A stretch of DNA of 64,000 nucleotides from Mycobacteroides abscessus ATCC 19977 (GCF_000069185.1 NC_010397.1:3596001-3660000); one strand, 5' to 3'; shown: positions 36,680-47,565, counted from the first letter of the stretch. The notes: generated by a model from the letters alone, not told the origin. Numbers and translations are program-made.

Positions 36680-37351
36680 CTATTCCCCGAGGCGTATCAG
36701 GCCGTAGTCATACGCGTGCCTGCGGTACACCACCGATGGGCGACCGGACGACTGGTCGTGGAAGAGGAAAAAGTCGTGACCGACCAGTTCCATCTCGTAC
36801 AGCGCGTCATCGACCGTCATCGGCTTGGCCGGGTGTTCCTTGGTGCGCACGATCTGACCGGGGCCGTGGCCATCATCAACCTCGGCACCGTTATGACTGT
36901 GCGCGCCGTTCACGGCGACGGGCGGCGTGAAAGCATCGGCCGGCAGGACGGCGGTGGCCTCGGCGAGCGAAACCGGCGTCTTGTCCCCGTAGTGAACCTT
37001 GCGGCGGTCACGGCCCCGACGCAGCCGACTTTCCAGCTTGGCGACGGCAGCTTCGAGCGCGCTGTGGAACGTGTCGGCGCATGCCTCGCCGCGGACAACC
37101 GGCCCCCGGCCCCGCGCGGTGATCTCCACGCGCTGGCAGCTCTTCTTCTGGCGACGATTGCGTTCGTGTTCGAGTTCTACATCAAAGAGGTAAAGGGTCT
37201 TGTCGTAACGTTCCAGACGGGTCAGTTTGTCGTTCACAAAGATTCGGAAGTGATCGGGGATTTCTACGTTTCGGCCCTTGACCACGATATCGGCCTGGGC
37301 CGCCCGCTCCCCGTCCTCAAGTGCAACGGATGCCTTTGATGTGCTTGACAA
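36680..37351 (-). CDS. hpf: Long-form ribosome hibernation promoting factor
   Basis: 223 residues. The N-terminal HPF/RaiA domain begins ADIVVKGRNVEIPDHFRIFV, with the beta-alpha pattern and KSCQRVEITARGRGP. A linker follows, then the C-terminal dimerisation domain TVDDALYEMELVGHDFFLFHD and RRHAYDYGLIRL. It corresponds to mycobacterial protein Y (Rv3241c in M. tuberculosis). The protein binds 30S subunits and pairs or stabilises idle ribosomes in starvation. TTG 37351 is selected because GGAGG stands 6 nt before it; an ATG 5 nt upstream is out of frame and too close to the ribosome site. Confidence 0.93.
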   Translation of the reverse strand: MSSTSKASVALEDGERAAQADIVVKGRNVEIPDHFRIFVNDKLTRLERYDKTLYLFDVELEHERNRRQKKSCQRVEITARGRGPVVRGEACADTFHSALEAAVAKLESRLRRGRDRRKVHYGDKTPVSLAEATAVLPADAFTPPVAVNGAHSHNGAEVDDGHGPGQIVRTKEHPAKPMTVDDALYEMELVGHDFFLFHDQSSGRPSVVYRRHAYDYGLIRLGE

Positions 37352-37693
37352 CTCATACCTCCGGTACTGAGAGTGCGCTTGCGTCCAACCTGCCCGCTAG
37401 GGACTAAAGATATTGGCGGCGCGCATGTTTGATATTTGAAGTACGCCGGAGTCGCCTGAAACGCTGAGACGGCAGCCCGCCGGCGCTGGGGTTGGCAACC
37501 ACCTCCTCCGCCATACGGGAAGCAGGCGCTCCGTGTCTGGGGAGTGGCTTGACCGCCCAAACGCGGAACGTTCATAGCTTGTTGGCCCCGACGGTAGTCC
37601 GTGTTCACGCGCCTTGCCACCGATTCGTGAGAGTCGTTTCGAGATCGTCATACTCGCGATGAGCCGATCAGGCGAACAATCTCCAACATGCGT
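37352..37693 (-). promoter_or_regulatory. hpf upstream region with DosR-like half-site
   Basis: A 342-bp gap with no gene. GGGACTAAAG at 37400-37409, 49 bp before the hpf start, equals the left half of the DosR consensus (GGGACTWWAG), but the right half is poor. Hypoxia or stationary-phase control of a hibernation factor would make sense; binding is not shown. Confidence 0.4.
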
Positions 37694-38317
37694 CTAGGAA
37701 TGGGTCAGGGTGAGCGCGGCCGCGACTCGAAATCCTGCGGATTTCAACACCCGCACCGATTCGGCAACCGTGGCTCCGGTGGTCACCACGTCGTCGACAA
37801 GCATCAATTCCGTGGCCGGCCGGGCCGTCCGGCGCAGCGCGATGCGGCCGGCAACATTGTGCTGGCGGGCCGCGGCCGACAGGCCGACCGAATCTCGCGC
37901 GCCCATCTTCATGCGCAGCAAGGATGCGATGTGCACTCCCGGCATCCGGGCGGCAACGGCAGCGACGGCGGTGACCGGGTCGCCGCCGCGCCCGCGCGCG
38001 GCGGTCCATCGCGTCGGAGCCGGAACCAGCGTCACCGGGCGCTCGATCAGATTCCAGCGCAGAAGTTGGTCCACTCCCCGCGCGAGCACAACGCCCAACG
38101 GAGCGGCCAGATCGCGGCGGCCGCGCTCCTTCATCGTGACGATCGCCTGCCGCCGCACGCCCGCATATCGCCCCAGCGACAGGACCGGCACGCCCGGATC
38201 GACCCGGGTGCTGACCACCGCGGGCTGCGTCGAGAACGCGCACGCGCAGTCATCACACCAGCGGACGGACGGGGACCCACAACCGCCGCACATCAGCGGC
38301 AACACCAAATCGAGCAT
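37694..38317 (-). CDS. ComF-family phosphoribosyltransferase-like protein
   Basis: 207 residues. Four Cys in CGGCGSPSVRWCDDC form the N-terminal zinc site. LMLVDDVVTTGATVAESVRV is the PRPP-binding motif of type I phosphoribosyltransferases. The family includes the competence protein ComFC; the role in mycobacteria (Rv3242c) is unknown. Separate from hpf by 342 bp, same direction. Confidence 0.92.
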   Translation of the reverse strand: MLDLVLPLMCGGCGSPSVRWCDDCACAFSTQPAVVSTRVDPGVPVLSLGRYAGVRRQAIVTMKERGRRDLAAPLGVVLARGVDQLLRWNLIERPVTLVPAPTRWTAARGRGGDPVTAVAAVAARMPGVHIASLLRMKMGARDSVGLSAAARQHNVAGRIALRRTARPATELMLVDDVVTTGATVAESVRVLKSAGFRVAAALTLTHS

Positions 38318-38434
38318 GCACTCACTGTGCGCGTGGGGTCCGACATTGCCCGTTACCGCGCCGAGCTGACATTGGCGGACACATCGCGGGCGAACTAGCG
38401 AACCTGAATGTCGTCTCGCCCGGCCAGGGCCGGC

Positions 38435-39127
38435 CTAGAGCATGGCAACCAGCGCCTCGATTTGGTCGCGGTCCAGCACCTCGACCGTGCCGTCGGGCAG
38501 TCCGAGTATCCGGTCGGTGGCAATACCGTAAAGACGCTGACGCAGCACGGCAGCGTCGATCGCCTGCGCCCGCGCCGGCGCATCCGGGGCGGCGATGATG
38601 CGCTGCACGGCGGTGCCCATGGTGGCCGCCAGGCCCTGGATCATGTCGCCGACCCCCTCGGGATCGAATGTGTCGAACACCCCTTCGGCGACTCCCTGCG
38701 CGATGACCTCGGTGAGTACCGGCCGGAACCTGTCCTCCCAGATCGCCGAGATCCTGCGCAGCAGCGACTGGTTCTCCGGGCGCATCATCGAGGCCATCGC
38801 CCCGATACTCTCGGGCGCTCCGAGCGCCATTTTGACCTCGTAGCCGGCACGCAGACCGGAATTCAGACGCTCCAGCGCGCCCCTGCCCTGCGCCTCGAAG
38901 ACCGGCCGCAAGGCCTCGAATGCCTGGTCTGCGCTGCGTGCGGCCAGCGCGGACACCAGGGCCTCTTTTGATGAAAAGTAATGGTAAAAAGCACCTTTCG
39001 ACATCCCCGAGGTCGCGATCAAATCGTTGAGACTGACCCTTTCGTATCCGCGCTCCAGGAATAGGGTCATCGCCAGATCCAGCAATTCGGTCCGGCGCAG
39101 TTCCGGATGTTTCACCACACGAGGCAC
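38435..39127 (-). CDS. TetR-family transcriptional regulator
   Basis: 230 residues. The helix-turn-helix is ELLDLAMTLFLERGYERVSL then LIATSGMSKGAFYHYFSSKE. The GTG start at 39127 comes 3 bp after the stop of the small membrane protein, so the two form an operon. A tandem palindrome upstream of that operon (39580-39614) is the probable binding site. Confidence 0.92.
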   Translation of the reverse strand: MPRVVKHPELRRTELLDLAMTLFLERGYERVSLNDLIATSGMSKGAFYHYFSSKEALVSALAARSADQAFEALRPVFEAQGRGALERLNSGLRAGYEVKMALGAPESIGAMASMMRPENQSLLRRISAIWEDRFRPVLTEVIAQGVAEGVFDTFDPEGVGDMIQGLAATMGTAVQRIIAAPDAPARAQAIDAAVLRQRLYGIATDRILGLPDGTVEVLDRDQIEALVAML

Positions 39128-39130
39128 GGG

Positions 39131-39553
39131 TCAGCGTTTCCTGATCCAGCCGACGTAGGTCAGATACACACCGACCACGGCCATGAACAGGAAGAAGCCA
39201 CGCACCGGCCCCACCGCGGGCACCGAGGCGTCCACGCCCGCCCGCATCAACCCGGGAAACGCCAGCAGCACCAATCCCCGCAACGCCAGAAACCAGCCGA
39301 ACAGCGAGATGATCACCGCCGCCGCCCCGCGCCAGAACTGATGAAAGGCGATGATCATCAGCCCGCAGAAGAACAGCAGGGCGCCGAACAGCCACGACCA
39401 CATCGGGTCCCTGAAAAAGCTATCGCCCAGAAAGCCGAGGTCACCGGCACGCACGGCGATGATCGTGGTCACGGTGGCAACGAACGGCCCGATGACCCGT
39501 GCGAAGGCACGTGTACGCAGGGCCGGGTCGACCGTGCTCGACGCAATACCCAT
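39131..39553 (-). CDS. Small four-helix membrane protein
   Basis: 140 residues with about four hydrophobic helices: VIGPFVATVTTIIAVRAG, WLFGALLFFCGLMIIAF, AAAVIISLFGWFLALRGLV and GFFLFMAVVGVYLTYVGW. No named family or active-site motif is recognised. Cotranscribed with the TetR gene and divergent from an acyl-CoA dehydrogenase gene. Confidence 0.75.
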   Translation of the reverse strand: MGIASSTVDPALRTRAFARVIGPFVATVTTIIAVRAGDLGFLGDSFFRDPMWSWLFGALLFFCGLMIIAFHQFWRGAAAVIISLFGWFLALRGLVLLAFPGLMRAGVDASVPAVGPVRGFFLFMAVVGVYLTYVGWIRKR

Positions 39554-39579
39554 GTCATGAACTCCTCTCCGAACCTATA

Positions 39580-39614
39580 GACCGCTGGTCGGTATGTTAG
39601 ACCAGTGGTCGGTA
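39580..39614. promoter_or_regulatory. Tandem TetR operator
   Basis: GACCGCTGGTCGGTA at 39580 is repeated as GACCAGTGGTCGGTA at 39600, exactly 20 bp (two helical turns) apart. Each copy contains a GACC-N3-GGTC palindrome. Located between the divergent membrane protein/TetR operon and the acyl-CoA dehydrogenase gene, so both are probably repressed by the TetR protein. Confidence 0.75.
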
Positions 39615-39675
39615 AATGCAAGTGGTGTGCCGTAGAACCCCGGCCGGCCCGGATCATCTGGCTAGGCTCGTATCC

Positions 39676-41625
39676 ATGGAGACCCGGACAGCACCCGCCG
39701 ATCCCGAAGTTCTCACCTCGAATCTGCGCGTCGCGCTCGACGGACGGTTCGGTCCGATCCGCGACGCCGCACGCGAATACCTGAACCGCGCCGACCTGCT
39801 CCCCGACCCATCGCTGACCCTCGAGCAGGCCCGCGCGCGGTCGCTTCGGATCATGCGCGAGCTGGTTCCACATGGCTTGCCACACGCCGGATTCCGCACG
39901 GAGCATGGTGGCACCGGCGACGTCGGAGCTGCGATCGTCGGCATTGAGATGCTCGGCTACGCGGACCTGTCGCTGATGGTCAAGGCGGGCGTGCAATGGG
40001 GCCTGTTTGGTGGCGCGATCGAAAACCTGGGTACCGCAACCCATCACGAACAGTATGTGGTCCCGTTGATCAACCTGGATGTGCTCGGCTGTTTCGGCAT
40101 GACCGAGACCGGCCACGGCTCCAACGTCCAGGCCCTGCAGACCGTCGCCACCTATGACCGCACGACCGGGGACTTCGTCCTCAACTCCGAGGGCTCGTTG
40201 GCGCGTAAGGACTACATCGGCGGCGCCGCCGAGCACGCCACCGTATCAGCGGTTTTCGCCCAGCTCGTCACCGGCGGGCCCGGCGAAGAGGCAACCGGAC
40301 GCGGAGTGCATTGTTTCGTGGTGCCGATCCGGGACGCCGACGGCAACGATCTGCCCGGCATCACCACCAGCGATTGCGGGTACAAGGGCGGGCTAGCCGG
40401 AGTGGACAACGGGCGCATCGTATTCGACAACGTGCGTGTCCCGCGCGCCAACCTGCTCAACCGGTATGCCGATGTCGCCGAGGACGGCACCTACAGCTCG
40501 CCGATCGAGAACGAGAACAAACGGTTCTTCACCATGCTGGGCACTCTCATCCGGGGTCGCGTCAGCGTCGCCGCCACCTCGGGTGCGGCCGCCCGCAAGG
40601 CGCTGACCATAGCCTCGCGGTATGCCCTGGTGCGCAAGCAGTTTGACACACCGGATAGCGATGACGAGGTGATTATCGCCGACTATCTGGTGCACCAGCG
40701 CAAGCTGCTACCTCTGATAGCCCGCTCGTACGCGCTGGCCTTCGCGCAGAACGAGCTCACCGAAGAACTCCACCAGGTGCAGACCGCCGACGAGGTGGAC
40801 GCGGACCGGCAACGCCAACTGGAAAGCGCCGCAGCGGGTTTGAAGGCGATGACCAGCTGGCACGCCCAGCACGCGATCACCGTGTGCCGCGAGGCGTGCG
40901 GTGGCGCCGGGTACCTCGACGCCAACCAGCTCACCATCCTGCGACGCGATATCGATGTGTTCACCACCTTCGAGGGCGACAACACGGTGCTCACCCAGCT
41001 GGTGGCCAAGGAGCTGCTATCGGCGTACGCAGAAGATGTACGCGGCCTCAATGCCGTTGGTTGGACTCGATTTATCGCGGGAATGGCCCGTGACGTGATC
41101 CTGGAACGGTCCGCGGCACGGCAGGTCATCCAGACCATCCTGGACTCCTCCGACGAGGACGTCGAGGAATCTGACTTGAGTAACCGCGGCACCCAGCTAC
41201 GCCTGCTGCGCAATCGCGAAGATCACCTGCTGCGCACCGCGGCAACCCGGATGCAGCGCGCCCAATCCGACGACGAGGATCCCTTCGAGGTCTTCAACTC
41301 CGCCCAGGACCATATTTTGAAGGTGGGTTCGGCGCACACCGAGCGGGTGGTGCTGGAAGCATTCATCGAGGCCATCGACAGCTGCGACAGCAAGTCCGCG
41401 CAGGAACTACTGGAGAAGCTGTGCGATCTGTTTGTCTACAGCGCGCTCGAAGCCGACCTGTCGTGGTTCCTCATGCACCGGCACGTCTCGACCGAACGTG
41501 CCAAGGCGATCCGGCGCGGCGTCAACCAGCTGTGCGAAGAACTGCGCCCACACCTCGGAACCCTGGTGGACGCCTTCGGAATTCCCGAGGCACTGCTCGC
41601 CACGGAGATGATCCCCGACAACTAA
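39676..41625 (+). CDS. Acyl-CoA dehydrogenase/oxidase family protein
   Basis: A long (649 aa) acyl-CoA oxidase-type flavoenzyme. [19 protein letters not shown] is the flavin/substrate loop typical of acyl-CoA oxidases, and [16 protein letters not shown] plus [20 protein letters not shown] contain the catalytic-Glu region (FEGDN). The C-terminal helical domain is the ACOX extension. ATG 39676 is preceded by a TAGGCT -10 at 39663, which makes a leaderless transcript likely. Probably fatty acid beta-oxidation under control of the adjacent TetR protein. Confidence 0.9.
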   Translation: METRTAPADPEVLTSNLRVALDGRFGPIRDAAREYLNRADLLPDPSLTLEQARARSLRIMRELVPHGLPHAGFRTEHGGTGDVGAAIVGIEMLGYADLSLMVKAGVQWGLFGGAIENLGTATHHEQYVVPLINLDVLGCFGMTETGHGSNVQALQTVATYDRTTGDFVLNSEGSLARKDYIGGAAEHATVSAVFAQLVTGGPGEEATGRGVHCFVVPIRDADGNDLPGITTSDCGYKGGLAGVDNGRIVFDNVRVPRANLLNRYADVAEDGTYSSPIENENKRFFTMLGTLIRGRVSVAATSGAAARKALTIASRYALVRKQFDTPDSDDEVIIADYLVHQRKLLPLIARSYALAFAQNELTEELHQVQTADEVDADRQRQLESAAAGLKAMTSWHAQHAITVCREACGGAGYLDANQLTILRRDIDVFTTFEGDNTVLTQLVAKELLSAYAEDVRGLNAVGWTRFIAGMARDVILERSAARQVIQTILDSSDEDVEESDLSNRGTQLRLLRNREDHLLRTAATRMQRAQSDDEDPFEVFNSAQDHILKVGSAHTERVVLEAFIEAIDSCDSKSAQELLEKLCDLFVYSALEADLSWFLMHRHVSTERAKAIRRGVNQLCEELRPHLGTLVDAFGIPEALLATEMIPDN

Positions 41626-43376
41626 CCCGTCAGTACCGGAATCGCCTGGGGCACCATGAGCGGACGCACTTCCACCCATCGCTCCTCCGGTGTCCCCAAT
41701 CCCGTCAGCTGCAGCACGCCGCGCGCGTCGGCGATGTAGATCGCCGCCGGCGAGGCGGCGACGGTCGATACCGGCGTCAGGAGATTCTGGTCGTTCAGAT
41801 CTGAGTTCACGCCGTCGAGATTCACATTCGCCACCGGATGTGACCCGTCGTTGCGGGCCACCGCGATATCGTCACCGGTGCGCCACGCCAGTGACACCGC
41901 CGAATTGCCGAGGCCGTAGCCCAACCGACGCGGATGCGTCAAGGCATAGTCGCCGCTCTCGGTCTGCACGACCGTCGCCAGGATCACCTGGCCCTCGATG
42001 ATCATCGCGGCGCGAGTGCCGTCCCGGGACAACGCCAATTCGGTGATCGGACCCTTGTACTTCTCCGCCACCGCCGACGGTTCGACGGGCAACACCGCCA
42101 CCATGGATGTGGTGGCCTCCTGGATTATCCGAACCACTCGGCCGCCGTCGATAACCGTCCACACCGCATCGTCGAGCGCCCAGCTAGGACGGGTCAGCGT
42201 CTTGCCGCCAACCGCCTCACTGCCGTTCGCGCCGTTGGCACCGACCCAAAGCGACATCTGTGGATCGTCTCCGGCCTGCACCCGCACGACCGATGCCACC
42301 TGTCGCCCACTACGCGAGAGTGCCGCCGAAACCTGGTTGCCCACCTGGCCAAAAGATCCACGCACGGGCACCGCGGCATCGCGATCCACCGTCACCATGG
42401 ACCCGTTCAACAATCCGTAGAGGCCCACCCCCGCGCCCTCCGACGCGCCGGGATCCGTCGACGCGACGTTCTGAGTGCTCCAGCCCTGCGCGAACTGCTC
42501 GTCCAGCGGAGCACCATTGACCTGCAGGACATACGGCCCGGCGATACCCGCCCGCGAGAGCGTCCAAATCACCTGCGCCGCGAGGAACTGCCGGGTGCGC
42601 TGATCGGGCGTCAGGTCACCTTCCAGCTCCACACGCACGCCGCCGTATCCGCGGCCCACGTCGACCCTGCTGCCGTCGACGCGGGTCACCGGGCCTCGCA
42701 ACCGCAGGCCGTTCAGGTGGTTGCGCACTGCCCCCGCAAGCTCGGGACGTGGGCCGGACAAGAGTTTGTACACGAGTTCGGTGGCCAGCAGATCGGGATC
42801 GTTAACGGCCACATACCGCGGATCGGGCACCACGGTGCGGCCGGCCGGGTCGGCGAAATAAACGGTGTACCGGCGATAGGTGGACTGAAACTGCCCCCAG
42901 TCGAGCAGTACCCCGTTGGGCAGCGAATCGATCCGCCATTCACCGTTGGCCTTCACCAGGGTGAACTGCGGATCTTGAACATCACCCTGAGCGGTCTCGA
43001 AGACCCCGATGTCGGACAGGGTGCCCAACTTGTTGGCGCGCACGTTGATCGTCCAACGATCGACACCACGCTGGTCGGCGAATACCGGCGACTCGATCAA
43101 CACCGCAGCGCCCGCGTCATCCCAAGTCCGCGAACCGGATTCGGTAAGGAACTGGCGCGCCGCCCGGTGCCTGTTGGACGGGTCAGCGGTCGCCTTCAAG
43201 AATTCGCGCAGCACCGTTTCGGGCTCCATACCCGGTGTAGGTGCGGGCATCCCCGGCGGTGCCGGGCGCTGCACTGTGCCGATCGCCTGCGGCGAGGACG
43301 ATGAGGGCACGCCGGCGCAACTGGGGACGATGAGCGCTACCGCCGCCAGAACCGCGGCCACCTTGCGGCATGTCAC
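41622..43376 (-). CDS. lpqB: Lipoprotein LpqB
   Basis: 584 residues. The signal peptide ends in the lipobox VPSC (Cys20). The mature part contains a GerMN-like domain ([32 protein letters not shown]) followed by a beta-propeller-like LpqB domain. LpqB associates with the MtrAB two-component system and affects its phosphorylation and cell division. GTG 43376 overlaps the mtrB stop. The 3' end overlaps the convergent acyl-CoA dehydrogenase gene by 4 bp. Confidence 0.96.
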   Translation of the reverse strand: MTCRKVAAVLAAVALIVPSCAGVPSSSSPQAIGTVQRPAPPGMPAPTPGMEPETVLREFLKATADPSNRHRAARQFLTESGSRTWDDAGAAVLIESPVFADQRGVDRWTINVRANKLGTLSDIGVFETAQGDVQDPQFTLVKANGEWRIDSLPNGVLLDWGQFQSTYRRYTVYFADPAGRTVVPDPRYVAVNDPDLLATELVYKLLSGPRPELAGAVRNHLNGLRLRGPVTRVDGSRVDVGRGYGGVRVELEGDLTPDQRTRQFLAAQVIWTLSRAGIAGPYVLQVNGAPLDEQFAQGWSTQNVASTDPGASEGAGVGLYGLLNGSMVTVDRDAAVPVRGSFGQVGNQVSAALSRSGRQVASVVRVQAGDDPQMSLWVGANGANGSEAVGGKTLTRPSWALDDAVWTVIDGGRVVRIIQEATTSMVAVLPVEPSAVAEKYKGPITELALSRDGTRAAMIIEGQVILATVVQTESGDYALTHPRRLGYGLGNSAVSLAWRTGDDIAVARNDGSHPVANVNLDGVNSDLNDQNLLTPVSTVAASPAAIYIADARGVLQLTGLGTPEERWVEVRPLMVPQAIPVLTG

Positions 43377-45103
43377 GACGCATCCTCCGCCCGGCCGCCG
43401 GCCGACTCCCGCGGGCGCTCGATTTTGGCACCCGAGGCGCGCATGGGCGTCGTCTCTTGCTCGCCGGGGTGAGCACCCCGCGAAGCCGCCCGTCGCACAG
43501 CCGAACTCGGGCGGCTGGTCGGGTTCAACGGCAGCGGACTCGTGGTCACCTTATGCCCACGCACCAGCGGCACCGTCAGACGGAACAACGCTCCATTACC
43601 CGGTTCGCCCCACGCCTCCAGGCGCCCCTGGTGCAACCGGGCGTCCTCGACGCTGATGGCAAGTCCCAGGCCGGTGCCGCCGGAATGCCGCTTGCGCGAC
43701 GGATCCGCGCGCCAGAACCTGTTGAACACCAGCTTTTCCTCGCCGGGACGCAGCCCGACACCGCGATCGCGCACAGTGACGGCCACACTGTCGATATCGG
43801 CGGCCATCCGGATGGTGACGGGCTTGTGCTCGCTGTGGTCGATGGCATTGGCCACCAGATTGCGCAGGATGCGTTCCACGCGGCGGGGATCCACCTCGGC
43901 GATGATCTCTTTGTCGGGCATGTCAAGCTCGACGCTGGTATCCAGCTCGTCGGCCAGGTGCTGAACAGAGGCCACCACCGCCTTGACGGTGTCACGCAGA
44001 TCCACCTGCTCTACTGCCAATTCAGCCACACCCGCGTCGTGCCGCGAGATTTCCAACAGGTCGGCGAGCAGCGTTTCGAATCGATCGAGCTCGTTGACCA
44101 TCAGCTCGGCGGACCGCTGCAGGGCCGGATCAAGCTCTTCGCGGTTGTCGTAGATCAGGTCGGCCGCCATCCGCACCGTGGTCAGCGGCGTACGCAGTTC
44201 GTGGCTCACATCAGAGGTGAAGCGGCGCTGCAGATTTCCGAACTCTTCCAGTTGGGTGATCTCACGCGACAGGCTTTCGGCCATATCGTTGAACGACACC
44301 GCCAGCCGCGCCATATCGTCGACGCCGCGCACCGGCATCCGTTCGGACAGATGTCCTTCGGCGAAACGCTCGGCGATGCGCGATGCCGACCGCACCGGCA
44401 ACACCACCTGACGAGCGACCAGCAGCGCCGCCGCGGCCAGCAGCACCAACAGCACCACGCCACCGGTGACGATGGTGCCGCGCACCAGGGAAATAGTGCT
44501 TTCCTCGTTGGACAGTGGGAAGACCAGGTACAGCTCGAGGGCGGTGACCTTCGAGGTCGTCGGCGAGCCGATGACCAGTGCCTTGCCCGAGAAACTCTCG
44601 GTATGGACCGTCGAGTATTGGTAGCTGACCTGGCCTGCCTTGACGAATTCACGCAAGGGGCCCGGAATCTGAGTGGCCGGTCCCGCCGAAGTTGCCTCGC
44701 GGGGGCCGTCGCCGGGAACCAGCAGAACAGCATCGAACGCGCCCGCGCCGCCGCCTTCAGAACCCTTGCTGCCGTTCAGCAGCTGGTTACGGGCCAGCTC
44801 CAGACTGCTTTGTAATGACCGGGTTTCCTCACCGCCGACATCGTCGCTGACGATGACGCGTGCGCGTTCCATCTCCTCGGTCGCCACCCGGATCTTCGAC
44901 TCCAGGATGCGGTCGGTGACCTGGCTGGTGAGCACAAATCCCAGGATCAGGATGACCAGGGAGGACAGCGCCAGGTTGGACACCACCACCCGCACCTGCA
45001 GGGAACGGCGCCAGGTGAACCCGACCGCTCGACTCAGCGCCTTCAGTCCGCGTACCAGTGGTGCCGATCGCCGCTGAATGCGCCGCTTCGAGCTGAAGAT
45101 CAC
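43373..45103 (-). CDS. mtrB: Sensor histidine kinase MtrB
   Basis: 576 residues. The first membrane helix is [19 protein letters not shown], and the second near residue 215 is [25 protein letters not shown] domain follows, then the HisKA box [20 protein letters not shown]. The ATPase has [12 protein letters not shown] (N box), [12 protein letters not shown] (G1) and [10 protein letters not shown] (G2). MtrB phosphorylates MtrA and coordinates peptidoglycan turnover and division. GTG start overlaps the mtrA stop; the basic C-terminal tail is long. Confidence 0.97.
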   Translation of the reverse strand: MIFSSKRRIQRRSAPLVRGLKALSRAVGFTWRRSLQVRVVVSNLALSSLVILILGFVLTSQVTDRILESKIRVATEEMERARVIVSDDVGGEETRSLQSSLELARNQLLNGSKGSEGGGAGAFDAVLLVPGDGPREATSAGPATQIPGPLREFVKAGQVSYQYSTVHTESFSGKALVIGSPTTSKVTALELYLVFPLSNEESTISLVRGTIVTGGVVLLVLLAAAALLVARQVVLPVRSASRIAERFAEGHLSERMPVRGVDDMARLAVSFNDMAESLSREITQLEEFGNLQRRFTSDVSHELRTPLTTVRMAADLIYDNREELDPALQRSAELMVNELDRFETLLADLLEISRHDAGVAELAVEQVDLRDTVKAVVASVQHLADELDTSVELDMPDKEIIAEVDPRRVERILRNLVANAIDHSEHKPVTIRMAADIDSVAVTVRDRGVGLRPGEEKLVFNRFWRADPSRKRHSGGTGLGLAISVEDARLHQGRLEAWGEPGNGALFRLTVPLVRGHKVTTSPLPLNPTSRPSSAVRRAASRGAHPGEQETTPMRASGAKIERPRESAGGRAEDAS

Positions 45104-45786
45104 GGGGGTCCGGCCTTATATCCCACTCCTCGAACGGTCAACACCACGGTCGGATTCTCGGGGTCCTTCTCGACCTTCGCCCGCAGACGCTGCACGTGGA
45201 CGTTCACCAGCCTGGTATCGGCCGGGTGACGGTAACCCCACACCTGTTCGAGCAGCACATCTCGAGTAAACACCTGGCGCGGTTTGCGTGCCAGCGCCAC
45301 CAGCAGGTCGAACTCCAGCGGGGTCAGCGAGATCTGCTCGCCCTCGCGCGTCACCTTGTGCGCGGGCACGTCGATGTCGATACCCGCGATGTTCAGCAGT
45401 TCGGCGGGCTCGTCGTCGTTTCGCCGCAGCCGGGCACGGATGCGGGCCACGAGTTCCTTGGGCTTGAACGGCTTCATGATGTAGTCGTCAGCACCAGACT
45501 CCAGGCCCAACACCACATCCACGGTGTCGGTCTTGGCGGTAAGCATGACGATCGGCACTCCGGAGTCGGAGCGCAGCACGCGGCATACATCGATGCCGTT
45601 CATCCCCGGCAGCATGAGGTCCAACAAGACCAGGTCGGGGCGCAGCTCCCGGACGGCGGTGAGCGCCTGGGTGCCATCGCTCACGACCGCGGTCTCGAAG
45701 CCCTCCCCGCGCAACACGATGGTGAGCATCTCCGCCAATGACGCGTCATCGTCGACAACAAGGATCCTTTGCCTCATAGATCCCAT
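45100..45786 (-). CDS. mtrA: Response regulator MtrA
   Basis: A 228-residue OmpR-type regulator. The receiver domain has [10 protein letters not shown], phospho-acceptor Asp56 ([13 protein letters not shown]) and KPF near 105. The winged-helix DNA-binding domain ends in [19 protein letters not shown]. Nearly identical in pattern to M. tuberculosis MtrA. ATG 45786 gives [11 protein letters not shown], equivalent to the known start; an upstream ATG at 45822 is less likely. Operon order mtrA-mtrB-lpqB is conserved. Confidence 0.98.
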   Translation of the reverse strand: MGSMRQRILVVDDDASLAEMLTIVLRGEGFETAVVSDGTQALTAVRELRPDLVLLDLMLPGMNGIDVCRVLRSDSGVPIVMLTAKTDTVDVVLGLESGADDYIMKPFKPKELVARIRARLRRNDDEPAELLNIAGIDIDVPAHKVTREGEQISLTPLEFDLLVALARKPRQVFTRDVLLEQVWGYRHPADTRLVNVHVQRLRAKVEKDPENPTVVLTVRGVGYKAGPP

Positions 45787-45788
45787 CG

Positions 45789-45806
45789 TGTCACTAGATC
45801 GTGACA
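45789..45806. promoter_or_regulatory. Inverted repeat at the mtrA start
   Basis: TGTCAC-TAGATC-GTGACA, perfect 6-bp arms, 3 bp upstream of the mtrA ATG. The GTCAC cores recall the GTCACA repeats bound by MtrA, though those are direct repeats. Possible autoregulation. Confidence 0.45.
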
Positions 45807-45837
45807 AAACCGGGGTACCCAAGGGGCGAGTTGCGAA

Positions 45838-47367
45838 CTAGTCTCGCGCGAGCTGCTCTCGAAGCCTGAACTTCTGGACTTTCCCGGTGGCCGTTCTGGG
45901 CAGGGAGTCGACGAACTCGACGCGTTTCGGGCATTTGTATCCCGCGAGTCTCTCCCGGCAGTGCGCTATCAGATCGGCGCCCGATGGCGGATCGTCCAGC
46001 GTGACGACCACCACTACCGCGGTCACCAACTCGCCCCATTTCTCGTCGGGAACACCGACCACGGCGGCCTCGCGCACGCCGGGATGCGATATCAGTGCGT
46101 CCTCCACCTCGATGGAGGTGACATTCTCCCCACCGGTAATGATGATGTCCTTTTTGCGGTCCGAGATGGTCAGGTATCCGTCGTCCACCGATCCGCGATC
46201 ACCGGTATGAAACCAATTGCCCGCCAATGCCTCCGCAGTGGCCTGCGGCTGATCCCAATATCCGTCCAGGTTCGTGTTCGACTGGGTCAGCACCTCACCG
46301 TCCTCGGCGACGGATACGCGCACACCGATCGCTGGGGCACCCGCGCGGCCCAGCATGCGGGCCTGCTCCTGCACATCGAGACCCGCCCACTCGGAACGGA
46401 AACGATTCATCGTGATCAGCGGCGCCGTCTCGGTAAGCCCATAGATCTGGATGAACTCCCACCCCAGCTCGGTGCGCACCCGTGCGATGGTCCGCGTCGG
46501 AGGGGGCGCTCCGGCGACGATGATGCGAACGCGATCACGCCCGGGAATGGGCCCCCGCCAACGTGCGGCGGCATCCAGTATCGAGTCGACCACCGTTGGG
46601 GCCGCACACATCACGGTGACCCCGTGTTGTTCGACACGGCGCAGAATCTCGTCACCGTCGACCTTGCGCAGCACAATGTGCCGCGCTCCCATACCCGTCG
46701 CGGCGTAGGGCCAGCCCCACCCGTTGCAGTGAAACATCGGCAATGTATGCAGCAGCACATCGTCATCGCGCAGGGTCGCATGCAGCCCGAACACAACGGC
46801 GTTGATCCAGATATTGCGATGAGTGAGCTGAACACCCTTGGGGCGGCTCGTTGTGCCCGAGGTGTAATTGAGAGTCGCAGTGCCTGTTTCGGACCCGGAC
46901 CATGGATCGGGGGTCACAGCGTGAGGCGAATCCAGCTCCCCGAATACTGCCGCATCGTCCTCGCCCAGCACAAAGTTGTGGGTGGCCCGTACGGTGTCCA
47001 GCAGGCCCCGCACCTCGGGGTCGACCACCAGCACCGAAGCACCCGAATGTCCGACGATGTACTCGATCTCGGCGGGCGCCAACCGAAAGTTTATGGGCAC
47101 CAAGATGCGTCCCCACCCGGATACGCCGAAGAACGAGGTGAGCAGCCGCGCGCTGTTCTGCGAAACGATCGCCACCCGCTCCCCCGGCCCGACCCCGAGG
47201 GCGTCGAGAGCGGCCGCCTGTCCACGTGCTCGCGCGGCGAGTTGCCGGTAGGTCAACTGCCCCCAGGACGGGGCCGGTTGCACCGGCTCATCGACGACAC
47301 CCACCCGTTCGGGGTACACAAGTTCGGCTCGGTCCAGGAAATCTCGCACGCTCAGATCGAAGAACAC
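45838..47367 (-). CDS. FadD-type acyl-CoA synthetase
   Basis: About 509 residues of an AMP-binding acyl-CoA ligase. The A3 motif is LNYTSGTTSRPKGVQLTHRN, then TLPMFHCNGWGW, IQIYGLTETAPL, WFHTGDRGSVDDGYLTISDRKKD and the C-terminal RTATGKVQKF lysine. Unlike the FAAL in this window it lacks the insertion motif and should make acyl-CoA. GTG 47367 (MFFDLSVRDFLDRAELV) is taken as the start on family grounds; starts at 47427 and 47445 are alternatives. Confidence 0.9.
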   Translation of the reverse strand: MFFDLSVRDFLDRAELVYPERVGVVDEPVQPAPSWGQLTYRQLAARARGQAAALDALGVGPGERVAIVSQNSARLLTSFFGVSGWGRILVPINFRLAPAEIEYIVGHSGASVLVVDPEVRGLLDTVRATHNFVLGEDDAAVFGELDSPHAVTPDPWSGSETGTATLNYTSGTTSRPKGVQLTHRNIWINAVVFGLHATLRDDDVLLHTLPMFHCNGWGWPYAATGMGARHIVLRKVDGDEILRRVEQHGVTVMCAAPTVVDSILDAAARWRGPIPGRDRVRIIVAGAPPPTRTIARVRTELGWEFIQIYGLTETAPLITMNRFRSEWAGLDVQEQARMLGRAGAPAIGVRVSVAEDGEVLTQSNTNLDGYWDQPQATAEALAGNWFHTGDRGSVDDGYLTISDRKKDIIITGGENVTSIEVEDALISHPGVREAAVVGVPDEKWGELVTAVVVVVTLDDPPSGADLIAHCRERLAGYKCPKRVEFVDSLPRTATGKVQKFRLREQLARD

Positions 47368-47523
47368 GCACCAATCCTGCCGCCTGACACGCGGTGCAGG
47401 GGGGATATCCACGAAGCAACGGTTCATCTTGCCGGTCACTGGCACCGGGGTGTTTAATGATGGCGCTTTGTTCAGCAGTGGTTCATGTGCGCTTTGCGCC
47501 AGCGCTTAGGAGGTGACGCGACT

Positions 47524-47565
47524 ATGTCCGATAGTCAACCTCCGAGTATCCACAGCGCCTTCTGA
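47524..47565 (+). CDS. Leader peptide upstream of mgtC
   Basis: ATG at 47524, 9 nt after GGAGGT, encodes MSDSQPPSIHSAF and a TGA stop. Two adjacent Pro codons lie in the strand that sequesters the ribosome site, and the stop codon falls just after the 5' arm of the long hairpin. Ribosome position on this ORF would decide which downstream hairpin forms. It is not known to be translated. Confidence 0.5.
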   Translation: MSDSQPPSIHSAF

